A program made the position numbers and the translations under genes. DNA of 64,000 nt. Source: Phytophthora quininea (Eukaryota; Oomycota; Peronosporomycetes; Peronosporales; Peronosporaceae). The notes beneath the pieces were generated by a model, which was not told the origin of the DNA, made no database searches, and worked only from the letters and a program-made list of their open reading frames with translations. The stretch is from contig JAAVTG010000693.1 of the NCBI GenBank assembly GCA_011947345.1, positions 1-64,000 on the forward strand. Reading direction: 5' to 3'. Shown in pieces: positions 47,062 to 57,874 of this stretch (the stretch's first letter is position 1; each line of letters begins with the position of its first letter).

Positions 47062-49896
47062 CTATGCCGAACCATGTAGAGCTTTCTTCCACCGCAGCAA
47101 TGCGCGGTAGGCGAATAGCAGGAAATCTTGTTCGGAAATCATCTTGTCTGCGTTGCAGTCCATCACTTCCATCAGCAAACTGAGCTCGTCTTCAGTCGCG
47201 TAGGCGTCTGTCCACGGAAAGCAAAAGAATCAGTTTCTACTCGTGTCATGCATCACAAGAGCAATTCAACGTACCGCCATCCTGCTCAGCCAGAAGAACA
47301 ACAAAACTCTCTTCCACCACAACACCACAGCCGTCCAAATCAAGCAGTGAGAAGTACAGCTTCAGCGCCTGCCACTGCGCCTTCGTGAATACGTTGATAC
47401 CGCTCGTTTGAATCGGCAAGTGGCCCTGGAGAGTGGTGGTTAGCTGCGCCACCTGCTCGAAAGACGGCATCGCCATGTAATCCGTCATGCTCTTTCGTCG
47501 AACGGGGCCAGTGGACGGGGGTGCTGTAACAGTGTCATTCGTCTCGCTGTCGGTAGCGGCCGCTTCTCCTGTCGAAGTCGACCGCTTGAATGGTGTCTTG
47601 TAGCGGGCCACCCAAGACGAACTTTTGTTGAGACGACTCGGCGCCGAAGCAATCTCAGGGACCTTTTTCCCACTGAAGCTATCTCGCGAAAAGTACCGGT
47701 CGTAAAAGCGCACGAATCCAGGGCAGAACTTCCAGCCGCTCACAATCTTGCTCGTGTCCCACTTCTTCTTGGCCTTCTCCTTTTGCTTCTGCTTGTCCTT
47801 CTCCTTCTGCTTGAGCTTCTTTTCCTTTTCTTCTTCAGTTTCTGCTCTTTCTTCTCTTTCTTCAAGTCTTTCTTCGACTTCTTCACTTGGGTTAGTTCTG
47901 GATCAGCGCTCTTGGCCTCGGGACTCGTGGCCTCCAAAGAAACCTCCGAATCCCGAAGAGCATCACCGTCATGCTCGCCTGAGTTGCTAATGGAATGCTC
48001 ATCCGCGACTTCGGGTGCTAACGCTGAGGATGGCGGAGACACTGGAAGTTCAGGATCTTCCTCCTCGATCTCAACTCCAAGGTTGGATGACGGTGGTCCA
48101 CACAGTGACGAAACCAAGGACAGCTTGCGCGGCGGCTCCGATGCTGGCAGGATTGACGTTGTGATACTAGCAGCTCTCTCGAGCGTGTACCTCAACTGCC
48201 GGCAGACATTAATTAAGTCGTAAAAGTCGACTGGCAAGAAGGGCAGGTTTTCCTCCAGAAATGCTTTCATGGCCTCCTGCTCGCTCTGGCGCGTGAACTC
48301 AAACTCGGCGTATTGGCTTCGCTTGTGCTGCTGGTACTGGAGTAGACGCCCATTCTGCTTCTCCCACGGGATCTTCAGCGTTGCTCCCATATTGTGGTTC
48401 GTGTTACAGTACTCAGGGGCTGAAAACACAGTAACAACAGCGGGTAACACGAGGTTACCTTCGTCGTCTTCTTCTTTCCCAGCCGAATCGTGGCGAAAGT
48501 GTTCCCGAAATCCGTTCTCCTCCAGCTCATGCGCACGGACAATTGCCAACAGGTTGTTACGCGCAAGAAACTCGCGGCATGCGTGCTCATTGAACGTGAA
48601 GGAGCAGCCCCGCATACTGTTTGGAGCCCACTCCTTCTCTTGTGCCTCACCCTTGGCAGGATCAGACCACAGCAGATCGCACAGAGCTCCGTTCGGCTCG
48701 GGCTCCATGAACCGGTTCACCTGGCCGTTGATGTCCTCCACGTACGCGATATCAGGCGAAAGTCCACCATGCACAGCGAGGAATGTGCCGTGCACCGTTT
48801 CCAGACGGGCAGCTAGCGGCATGCTCTCGAAGCATTTGATCATGCGGTTGTACACCACTGGGCCGTACTTCTTAAGGCACTCGGCACGGAAGCCGTAGAA
48901 CGTGCTCAAACTCCGACATTCGTGGTTGCCACGAAGCAGGTGAACGCTCTCTGGGAAAGCTACCTTAAAGGCCAGTAGTAGTAGGATAATCTCGCACGAC
49001 GAGATACCACGATCCACATAATCGCCCAAGAACAGGAACGGGTTGTCTACGGCCGGGCACCCATGCACTCGGAAAAGCTCCAACAAATCCTGGAACTGAC
49101 CGTGCAGGTCGCCAACCAGCGTGTACGGTGCCCGGATAGAAATAACGTTCTGCTCCAGCGACATCAAATTTGTGGCTCGTCGGATGATCTCGAGCGCGCT
49201 GGACACAGGAATGGTGCTGCCCAGGCGGAAAAGCGCCATAATCTCCTCCGGCTCCACCACCTCGCCCATAGTGGTATATTCCTCGTCGGCATTATTGTCA
49301 ACGTTCATCTCGTTCTCCAACGCATCCACAGCCTCCGCCGTCGTGGTGATGATAGGCATATTGGAGAAGTACTGCACTGTCTCAGGGTTAATATCTCGGT
49401 CCGCCTGCTGCCGCAAGTACCTGTTGAACAGTGTCGTGTCCGTGGACACTCGTCGGTGGTGCGGACCTTGTGTGCTGAGCATGCGCATGGGTCCAGCCTC
49501 GGACTTGGCGTCTAATTCAGAGCCGCTGCTGGTTCGCACCAGTTCCTCCTTGGCCTGCTCTCTCTCCTTCGCTGCTGCCGCTTGCGCCACCATGAAGCTC
49601 TTGAGTGGCGACGGCTTGGCCAGCGTACTGTCGGTCTCGGGACCGTCATGTTCCTGGTTGGAGCCGTGCGCGTCCAGCGCCAATTTAAGACTGGGGTTGC
49701 AGCGACGCATTGACGACGACCGGCGTCGGCGACTGGGCATCGGCGGCTGCGGCGTGGCCGGTGCGAGGCTCGCTCCGGGTCCAGGACACTTGAGCTCCAG
49801 CTGCGGGAAGGCCAGCACCGCCGGCGCCGACTTGGGCGGGCTCGGTAAGCTGGCGTTGGCGGGCACAGCAGCCAGGAAGGCGTTGAGTTTGCTCAT
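47062..49896 (-). CDS. Calcineurin-like PPP phosphatase with C-terminal EF-hands
   Basis: ATG 49896. After a Ser/Pro-rich N-terminus of about 200 residues the PPP catalytic core is complete: GDLHGQF, GDYVDRG, RGNHECR, VHGGLSP, LLWSDP, RGCSFTF and IVRAHE. These hold the six metal ligands. The usual SAPNYC reads SAPEYCNTNHN. Then come Ser- and Lys-rich linkers with a KKEKKEQKLKKK run. One frame change near 47826-47845, in A-rich sequence, is needed to reach KWDTSKIVSGWKFCPGF. The C-terminus has LYFSLLDLDGCGVV and MEVMDCNADKMISEQDF, two EF-hand-type loops, and an in-phase intron at 47208-47274. Catalytic core plus EF-hands in one chain recalls RdgC/PPEF, though the core looks more calcineurin-like. 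Ser/Thr dephosphorylation under Ca control is likely. Stop 47062-47064. Confidence 0.82.
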
Positions 49897-50694
49897 GGCG
49901 GCGGCACGAGCAGAAATGGCGCGCACTTGAGCCCTTGGTGCAAGAAATGGGGCCTCGCGTAACTCCCCGTCGGCAACTATAAATACAGGAGACCGCGCGC
50001 TTGACGAAGCGCGTGCGCGGGCGTGCGGAGGCCACGCGCTCTGTCGGGGTTGCCGCTAAATGAGATGTGAACAGCATGGAAGAGAGGTACAGCAAGAATG
50101 GGTACATACGGTACTAAACCTACCGATCCGATCAGGCTGCAACATGCAGCGACTGCCGGAGAAACCTCTACCAACGACAAGGGAAACAACTACATGCACA
50201 TCCAAGCCTCCCCATGAGGCTACGACTTGATGATCACCGCAACCAGAAGCGTTAGAACGCAGAGCGCGGCCGCGCCTGCCGCGCCAACTTGGCAGTGCTA
50301 ACGATTACCCATTCTGCAGAGACCCTGATTCACGAAGTTGCTTGGAAGCCTGGCGCAGTTTTCCCGAGGTCTTCGCTGATCAGCTAGTTCTTGTATCAGC
50401 AAGGTCAAGTAGTCGTCGAGTGTAAATTTGATGTGTAGACGAGCAAAGTGCAACTGCCAAGATACGATTAGTCGAGTTGGGAATGCTCCTTGCGTTGGCG
50501 TTGCCTTGCGCACTGCTCTCCAGGCAGCCGGGTGTTATTGCCATGATCGAGACGCACATTGCTCTCTCCAACAGGAGTCCAAGTCCGGGTGTTCAGTATG
50601 TGACAAAATTCTATTGCATCAAATTATTCAAATCAAACAAAGGTTTCCTCAGCGTTTGCTGCGGCAAAATGCTGCTGGCATCGTCGGCAATCTC
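49897..50694. other. Intergenic, no gene recognised
   Basis: Contains the phosphatase promoter (a TATAAATA string at about 49978-49985, some 85 bases upstream of the ATG). Open frames on the plus strand through 50428-51384 are shadows of the minus-strand membrane gene. Confidence 0.5.
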
Positions 50695-51303
50695 TCACAT
50701 AAACATCCCCTGGACGACGACGAGGTCCTGGATGAGCTCGTGCATGAGCAGGTCGAACTCGGGCATGTACACGGACAGGAAGAGTGTCGTGGAGATCGTG
50801 GTCGCGCCCGAGACGTAGTGCCAGCGCTGGTGCCACTTGTCGTAGCGCTCGCCGCCGGGCATGCCGCAGTAGAGCCACGTGAAGACGCAAAGCACGGCGA
50901 GCAGCGTCTTGAAGGCCAGGATGCCGTACCACTCGTTGGAGAGCGTATGCTGGCTGGCGAACACGAACACGACGCCCAGCGTGCCGCTGATGAGCGCGTC
51001 CACCAGCAGGTACTTGGTCTCCTTGGAGCGGTGGAACATGGTGCTGGCGATGGCTGCGCCCATCTGCAGTACGCCGCAGAAGTTTTGGTCGCACGAGAAC
51101 GAGATGAGCGCCGCCAGCGCGTACACGAGGTTGGAGAAGATGAGGCCGTCGCACCACGCGCGCTTGCTGTGGTGACGCGGCATCTTGCGGCGCGGCCGGG
51201 TGGCCTTGACGGGCGGCAGCTTGCGCAGCCGCAGGTCGTTGCACGCCGAGCTGGCCCACTGCGGCAGGAAGGGCGCGATGTCGAACGAGCACGCGCTGCA
51301 CAT
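50695..51303 (-). CDS. Four-helix membrane protein, unrecognised
   Basis: 202 residues from ATG 51303, single exon. The soluble N-terminus contains CSACSFDIAPFLPQW and a basic PRRKMPRHHSKRAW. Four hydrophobic segments follow: LIFSNLVYALAALISF, LVDALISGTLGVVFVFA, YGILAFKTLLAVLCVFTWLY and YVSGATTISTTLFLSVYM. His/Lys motifs FHRSKETK and KWHQRWH lie between helices. The C-terminus is acidic then hydrophobic. GC-rich, like neighbouring genes; its opposite strand is open by chance. Function unknown. Confidence 0.7.
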   Translation of the reverse strand: MCSACSFDIAPFLPQWASSACNDLRLRKLPPVKATRPRRKMPRHHSKRAWCDGLIFSNLVYALAALISFSCDQNFCGVLQMGAAIASTMFHRSKETKYLLVDALISGTLGVVFVFASQHTLSNEWYGILAFKTLLAVLCVFTWLYCGMPGGERYDKWHQRWHYVSGATTISTTLFLSVYMPEFDLLMHELIQDLVVVQGMFM

Positions 51304-51933
51304 AGCCGGAATTGGGACGTCTGCCTGCTTTGCTGTGGGGGTTCGAGCACTTCAGCCTCCAGGGGAAAGACCGCAAATGTGTGATGGCGCTCCGCCAGGC
51401 AATGAACGAGCAGCTGCACTGTCAAAAGGCTCGCGGCCCAGTACGGATACATGTTTGCGGCTGTAGCGCGCCTGTCCAGAGCAGGAGAAACCGATGGTGA
51501 CGCCACACAGCTGGCGCCCATCTCATTTAACTTACAAATTGTATACCGTTGTGCTGGTCCGATAGCGGCGGCTATATAACGGCTCGTGATCACGCCCAAT
51601 TGGGGTCTGTGCGATGATGCTCGCGAGGACCGACCTTGTCGGCCAGCGGCATCGCAGGTCTGGATGCCTGGAAGCAATGCGAGCCGCGGGAGTGTTTGTA
51701 GCCTCCTGCCCCCTCGGTGGTGCAAGGCCGACGGACGATCGATCCGACGGCAGCGAGCTGTGGCACAAACAATGGTATCCGCACAGAGAGCGGCCGCCTG
51801 AAGCGCGTTATCGCCAGCCGGTGACGCGCTTCAGACGACTTGTCACAAGACGCTGTTCCGAAAAGCTGCACGTCATATTTGTCCTCTGTCTAACTTCACG
51901 CCGTTGCTAAGATAGGTAGCTGTGCTGGCGCGT
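51304..51933. other. Intergenic, no gene recognised
   Basis: Short frames on both strands but no motif. It holds the upstream region of the membrane protein gene and the 3' flank of the TyrRS gene. Confidence 0.45.
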
Positions 51934-54290
51934 TTATCTGGTGATGCGGAACGAGCGCACCTTGGCGAGCAGCTCCTTGGCCTCGCCCTTGGAAAAGTGC
52001 TCGCGGACAGGCTCCAGAATCCTGCAATGAAAACAATACGTGAGCCAAATGAAAACTTGCAGCGAGGCAACAACATCCATCGCAAGACGTACTCGTTGAG
52101 GTACTTGGTCAGCGCCGCCTTGAGGTCGTCGCCGTTGATCTGGCGCGCGACAAAGGCGTCCTCCAGCTCCTGGTACGCCGCAAAGGTCTTGCTCTGGCCG
52201 TCGGCCAACTTGACCGCCACGCACTGTTCGGCGAAGCGCGGGCAGATGATGTGCTTCATGTAGTCCAGGATCGGGTTGGCTTCCACGACTGCCTCCGGGC
52301 AGAAGGCCTTCTCGATCTTACGGCTGACGTCCTCGGCGGCGTCTTCCATGAAGATGGCTGACTCGGGGTCGCTCTTGGACATCTTCTCCTGGCCCTCCTT
52401 CAGACCCATCAGCATGTGGTGGCTCAGGATGACGGGTTTGAAGCGAATCTTTGCCTGGTCGCAGTAGTCGCGCGCAAGCATGTTGATCTTGCGCTGGTCG
52501 ATGCCAAGTTGGCAAATGTCCGCCTTCAGGTTGAAAATGTCGGCGCACTGCATCAGCGGGTACAGGATCTGGGCGGCCTGCATGCCTTCCTTCTCCTTGC
52601 GGCCCATAATGGTACAGCACTTCAGCGTACGAGCAATGGTCGTACGACGGGCAATGTCCATCACGCGCAGCCAGTACGATGCGCTGTGCGAGATGATCTC
52701 CTCGGACGCCCACAGGAACTCCACGTTCGTCATGTCCATTCCAACAGACTTCCAAATCTCCACCATGTACTTGCCGACGAGGCGAATCTTGTCGATGTCG
52801 CCGCCCATTTTGTTGTTAAGCATGGCAAACCAATCGGCCACCCAGAATCGGAATACGCTACCGGCAGATGTGAGCTTGTTCACGTTCACGGTCCGCAGAA
52901 CGCCCTGCGCAATGTGCATGCGGCCGGAAGGTTCAAAACCGTCGTAGCACACCGGGTTCTCCTTCTTCTCCAGCAGCATGCGCAGTTCGTTTTCCTGGAT
53001 ACACTCCTCCCCAACAGAGCGCGCAATATTGTAGCGCTCGTCCAACGAGAACGCCGACGCTTTCCATTCCCTAGCAGACTCAGGGAATCCAGGCAGAGTG
53101 AGATTCGCGAGCTTGTCCGAATCCGGCGTGGCAGACACCTTGAGCTTCTTGATGCTCGAGAACATCGTCTTGAGCGGACCGCCGGCAAAGTGCTGACGCA
53201 CAGGCTCCAACAGTGCATTAATGTACTTGGTCAGACACGGCTTCAGATCAGCAGGGTGGACCTTCTCAGCGGCAAAGGCGGTCTCAAGCTCCTCGTACGT
53301 GGCAAAGGTGAGGTTGCCGCCGTTCTTCTCGTTGCGCTCAAGCGTAATGCCTTCAGCGTGCAAAGGAAACACCAAGTACTTCATGTAGTTGAGAACCGGG
53401 TTGCCGTTCACCTCGCCAGGCACACAGTAGGCCTTCTTGATCTTGGTCTTGACCTCCGCGGCCGTGTCATCCATGTAGATTGCGGACTCGGCGTCCGTGG
53501 TGCTCATCTTGAACTGCTCCTGCTTCAGTCCCAGCAGCAGCGGGTGCGTGAGGAACACGGGTTTCTTTGCAAGCTCCTTCTGGGTGGCATACTCTTGCAC
53601 AAGTTCGTTGGCCGACTCCTGATCGGCGCCCATTTGGTAGATGTCGGCCTGCAGCAGGAAGCCATCAGCGCACTGCATCAGAGGGTACAGGATGCGGTTG
53701 GTGTTGTGCACCGGGTCATCCGTGCTGCGTCCCATACTGGGCGCGCACTGCTGCACACGCTCGACCGTGAAGCGGCCGGCGGCGTCCAGCACTTGCGACC
53801 AGTACTGGCCAGCGTGGCGGGCAGACTCGGTCGAGGCCAGCATGATCTCGAGGTTGGGGGTCGTCTCCGGGTCGAGTCCCAGCGCCTTCCAGACCTCCAC
53901 CATGTAGGTACTGACGCTCTGCAGCTTCTTGAGGTCGCCGCCGAACTTGTTGTTGAGCAGGGCGTGCGTGTCGGCCACTAGCAGCCGCACGTGGCAACCA
54001 GCAGCCAGTAGGCGCTTGGCGTTGAGAGCGCGCAGCAGGCCGCTGGCGAGTGTCACGCGGCCCGAAGGCTCGAAGCCGTCGTAGGCGATGGGGTGCGGCT
54101 TCTCGGTGAAGAGGGTGCGTAGTTGGGACTCGAGCTCTGCGGAGAGAGGGGCGCCCGTGATGGCTGCGAGCTTGGTCAGCTTCTCATCGATGGGAACGGC
54201 AGTCGCCTCAGGGTCAGCAGGCACGGGGGCGTCCAGCGAGAGCGCGGAGAAGCCCTTGAGCACAGCGGGGGCAGGTGGGGGCGTCGCCAT
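51934..54290 (-). CDS. Double-length cytosolic tyrosyl-tRNA synthetase
   Basis: 761 residues; ATG 54290; one in-phase intron at 52022-52092 joins LNE to ILEPVREHF; stop at 51934. Two complete class I TyrRS modules are fused: residues about 37-385 and about 415-761. The second has GFEPSGRMHIAQG (HIGH box, 453-463), LGIDQRK and KMSKS (636-640). The first has GFEPSGRVTLASG and KMSTT (261-265), so both ATP-handling motifs are degenerate, and DQR is DQE. Each module ends with a similar EPVR(Q/E)HF helix region. This is the pseudo-dimer architecture known from Leishmania TyrRS, where one half is catalytic. The inference here is that the C-terminal half catalyses and the N-terminal half helps hold tRNA-Tyr. 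Confidence 0.93.
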
Positions 54291-54429
54291 GATGCTTGGT
54301 CAAGCGAGGATTCTCAATTGACTCCATGGCCGGCGGTGATTGGCTGTGTTTACCAGTCGATTTGTTGCGTCCCGTGATTGGGCATCGCATTTGTCGATCA
54401 CTGCTGCCCCCGTGGAAACTTCTGGTGGT

Positions 54430-55517
54430 ATGAGTGCTTTGGGGCGGCGGCTGCAGCGCCAGCTCACCAAGACCCGCTCCAGCAGCAGCGACGTCTCTTC
54501 TTCCGAGGCTCAGACCTTCAGAGACCGCAGCGAGGCTAGCCCCGATGTAGCGGAGGACGCAGCCAACAAGTTGGACGATGCAGAGGAGGAGGAAGAAGAC
54601 CGTAACGAGGATGGCAACCAGGAGGGCCAGAGCGAGGAGGTGAACGTGAAGAACGAAGCCGGAGCAGAGTCGAACAACGGCATCCGGCTGCTGGACGTGG
54701 CGACACTGACGGAGCAAGGCTTCCAGGGCCACGCCAACGAGGACCGAGTGGTGGCGGCCAGCAACGACCACTTCCACTTGTTTGCAGTAATGGACGGGCA
54801 CGGCGGCTCTTGGGCCGGAGATTTCCTGGTGGAGGAACTGTTTGGTGCGCTTGAGGCGGTATACGATGACGGCTTCGACCACGAGAAGCTTACGAAAGCG
54901 ATGGAAGAGCTCGACCGCTCGTTCTGCGCGCAAGCCACGCAGAAATCAGACTTTAGCGGCGCGTGCTTGCTGGCAGTTATACTATATGTCGACCCGAGTT
55001 CGGAGACTCCGCAGAAGCTCGTGTTGAATATTGGAGACTGCCGAGCGATCATTCGAGAAGCACTGGAGACTGCCAATTCAGTCAAAGGAAAGAGGCCAAG
55101 CTCTGTTGACGAAGAGACCTTTGCTTTATCTGACGATCACTGTGCATCAAACCCCAAAGAAAGAATGCGTGCTTTGCGCAGCGGAGCTTACATCCAAGGC
55201 AACCGGATTGCTGGGGTTCTGGAGCCGTTCCGGACAATTGGCGACATCGACGTCAAAGGACCCGACATGAAGAACTGGGTGATTGCGACGCCAGAAATCC
55301 GTGAAAGCGAGCTGCTCATAGGCCGCAGTGTGTTGGTGATTGCCACAGACGGCGTCTGGAGCGTTCTCAACAACAGCAGAACAATGGCTCTGGTGACAAA
55401 GAGCTCAACGCCAATGGGGAAAAGTCGTTTGCCGAATCTGCTGCTCACGCTATCGTCAGGGAAGCCCGTGAGTTTGGCAGCAGCGACGACATTTCAGTGA
55501 TTGTCGTGTCCATTTAG
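54430..55517 (+). CDS. PP2C-type Ser/Thr phosphatase (PPM family)
   Basis: Start ATG 54430 (MSALGRRLQRQLTKTRSSSS), with an acidic low-complexity N-terminus. PPM motifs follow: QGHANEDRVV (first metal Asp), VMDGHGGSWAGDF, LVLNIGDCRAI, SDDHCASNPKE, VIATDGVWSVL, and at the end GSSDDISVIVVS. The frame changes by one base near 55375-55382 (after VLNN); adding one base gives NNGSGDKELNANGEKSFAESAAHAIVREA and the normal stop at 55515-55517. Mn/Mg-dependent; no membrane segment or signal. Divergent from TyrRS with only 139 bases between the two ATGs. Confidence 0.9.
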
Positions 55518-55622
55518 CAAAAATATATGTATTGTCCGTTAGACGATTCCAAGGCGAAGTCCATCGCCCTCTTTACCAAGCTATTTGCACCAACTGCCAA
55601 TGTTGAAGCGACGGATGTGCAA

Positions 55623-56182
55623 TCACATCCCGACGACAGCCTTCCAGGCCTCGTCAAACTCCATGCCCGCATCCATCTTGCTCTGTACCTTGTCCGTCAC
55701 TTGCTCGCTGTAAAGACACTTAAGGATCTCAAGGTTGGATGTGCGCGTTCGCGAGCGGTACATCTTGTGCATCTCGGCCGTGTAATTGGGGATTCTCTCC
55801 AGCTTGAGCAGATCTTCTCGGACGGGCATGATGTACGCTTGGCAAGAGACCGTCTCACCCTTTTGCGATCCTTCCACAATGTTCACCGGGATCACCTCAC
55901 GCTCGTAGTATTTGTCCTTGACGGCCTCCAGAATGTCTAGCGCCTCCAGGGCGTCCGCGTCTACACGATACACCTCCCCGGGAACTTGGTAGCCCTCGGT
56001 GTGCGCACGATAAAGGCAGGGGACACAGCGATCCGGCTGCAGTACCAAGTGGAACTCGGCGCATGCCGTGAGTCCCTGCCCACGAACTCCGCCTTGCCCG
56101 CGACCTCGGCCGGATGAAGATACCGGTCGTAGTTGACTAGGCCTCGCTTGAGCGTACCGTACACAAAGACGTACGTGTCCAT
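55623..56182 (-). CDS. Gamma-glutamylcyclotransferase-like (AIG2/GGCT) paralogue 1
   Basis: ATG 56182. MDTYVFVYGTLKRGLVNYDRYL holds the YGTL glycine-rich loop of the fold; GYQVPGEVYRVDADALEALDILE carries the conserved region with the presumed catalytic Glu. The frame breaks at C3 (56074-56076); one more base gives FVGRGLTACAEFHLVLQPDRC and aligns residue for residue with the neighbouring paralogue. The C-terminus is extended by LYSEQVTDKVQSKMDAGMEFDEAWKAVVGM. Family enzymes release 5-oxoproline from gamma-glutamyl amino acids or amines; the exact substrate is unknown. Confidence 0.8.
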
Positions 56183-56354
56183 GACTGCAGGTCTTGCGGC
56201 AAAGCGCAAAAGGGAAAGTGACGCGAGCAGTTGAAGGCTAAAACATAGGCGCAATCTTTAGCGTTTATTAGCGTCTACGTATAGACAAGATCGCAAAAAA
56301 TATGCGATGTGTGAGCAGTTGAAGTTTGCTGGACGCCAGCAAATGCCAACAAGT

Positions 56355-56852
56355 TCAGCCTGTCTTGCTGTCGCCGTGCTGACGATGCGCGTGCGAGTGA
56401 ACGTCTGGCGAGTCCAGCAGCGCCGCATACTTGGCGTTCATCTCGGCAGTGTAATCGCGAATGCGCTCCATCGCTAGCAGCTCCTGCGTCACCGGGGCCA
56501 GGTAAATGTGGCAGCTCAGCGTCTCGCCCTGGCGCTCTCCATCCAGCATCTCCACGCTCACCTCCTTACGTTGATACAAGTCGTCATCCACTTCCTCGAG
56601 CTGGTCCAGCGCTGCCAGAGTGTCGGTGTCGACGCTGAAGACTTCTCCTGGGACTTGATAGCCGTCAGATTCCACAAGGAATAGACAGGGGTAGAATTCC
56701 TGGTCGTCCAGCACCATCTGGAAGCTCGCGTGCTCCGTGCGAGCCGCACCCACGAACGTCGCCTTGCCTTGGGCCAGCGCCGGCTTCAAAAACACATCGT
56801 AGTTGAAGAGATCGTGCTTCAGCGTCCCATACACGAACACCAGCGTCGTCAT
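56355..56852 (-). CDS. Gamma-glutamylcyclotransferase-like (AIG2/GGCT) paralogue 2
   Basis: 165 residues, intact, ATG 56852 (an upstream in-frame MLLF start is less likely). MTTLVFVYGTLKHDLFNYDVFLKP, FVGAARTEHASFQMVLDDQ, YPCLFLVESDGYQVPGEVFSVD and LDQLEEVDDDLYQRKEV match paralogue 1 throughout, so the pair arose by tandem duplication. The C-terminus is short and basic/His-rich (SPDVHSHAHRQHG), replacing the longer tail of paralogue 1. Same strand, 170 bases apart. Confidence 0.87.
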   Translation of the reverse strand: MTTLVFVYGTLKHDLFNYDVFLKPALAQGKATFVGAARTEHASFQMVLDDQEFYPCLFLVESDGYQVPGEVFSVDTDTLAALDQLEEVDDDLYQRKEVSVEMLDGERQGETLSCHIYLAPVTQELLAMERIRDYTAEMNAKYAALLDSPDVHSHAHRQHGDSKTG

Positions 56853-57874
56853 GGCCGTGAACAGCAACACGGGAATGCTGGCGGTATCCTTACAACAGTC
56901 TTAATTAGGACTCCTATTTACACTCTGATTTAAATTGAATCATATCGGAGTTCACATTCCTTTCCTGCTGGATCGTTGGCGACGAGGACTACGGAGGACG
57001 GATGTCGTGGCCTTCGCTGGTGCTGTGCGCTTGTGGATGAGGTGGGAAGGAGGGGAGATACGCGGACTGCTATTCACTTACGGCGCATGGTTTGTGAAGA
57101 TCTGGGTGGATCACTTGCACTGCACGCTGGCTGGTGTTGCTCGCCGTCTCGGCTCGAGCGCCGCTCTTCCGCATTGTGAAGACACTTTAGCCACATTTGA
57201 GAGATTTCTGTCTCGATGATGATACCACGTTCGAGAGGTTTAACTTCTGCAGTAAATAGGGGAGGAGACATGTTAGGCTGGTGGCGTTACTCTGCTGCCC
57301 AGCTCACGGTCTTTTCTTTGCTGGAAGAGCGTTGCGCAGTTGGCTTGCTATGCAGTTTTCTCTTCGGAACTTCGCCCAGCTGGTTGCCAAAGGTTTATGG
57401 TGGTTCCGGTGTGATTTTTCCGCACCTTCACAAGTGTTCGGCCTGCAGAGTTGGTCGCGATTATCCTGACGTGTCTTCAGATTTTGTGCTTGCAAGACTG
57501 CTGGCATGGGCTCGTTTCTTCTGGCGATGATGCTAACATAAGGCCGCTTTTAAAGCCCCCGCTGCCCAGCGCCAAAGGAGCTTCCGGGCGGTATGCTTGG
57601 TCGAGCTCGCGGGATGTTGTTTTGATGACGATAACAATTGCAGAAGGTATCGCAATATTGCTGAGCTATCAAGAGGGGAAACGAGTTGTGCATAGCGTAC
57701 GGAGCACAGGTCAACGTTGCAATAGGGAAGGGGTGACTCAGAAGTGAGGACAACTTACGGTAAAACCGAAGCGCTAAACTCTCGATGCGCTCGGCGCTCG
57801 AGCTTGGTGCAATGATGGTTTCTACACTTGATCTGATGCTGAACGAACTTCTTCCACAGTGAAAGGAACAAAAT
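56853..57874. other. Intergenic, no gene recognised
   Basis: Several frames of 60-105 codons on both strands lack motifs or consistent composition. It includes the promoter of the GGCT paralogue 2 gene and the 3' flank of the CW-domain gene. Confidence 0.5.

Noticed and set aside
50428..51384. 318-codon plus-strand frame opposite the membrane protein gene
   Set aside because: GC-rich shadow with Arg/His/Ala-biased composition; the minus strand has an ATG, four clean hydrophobic helices and normal codon use.
52416..53981. 521-codon plus-strand frame opposite TyrRS
   Set aside because: Shadow frame: the opposite strand encodes two complete TyrRS modules with all motifs.
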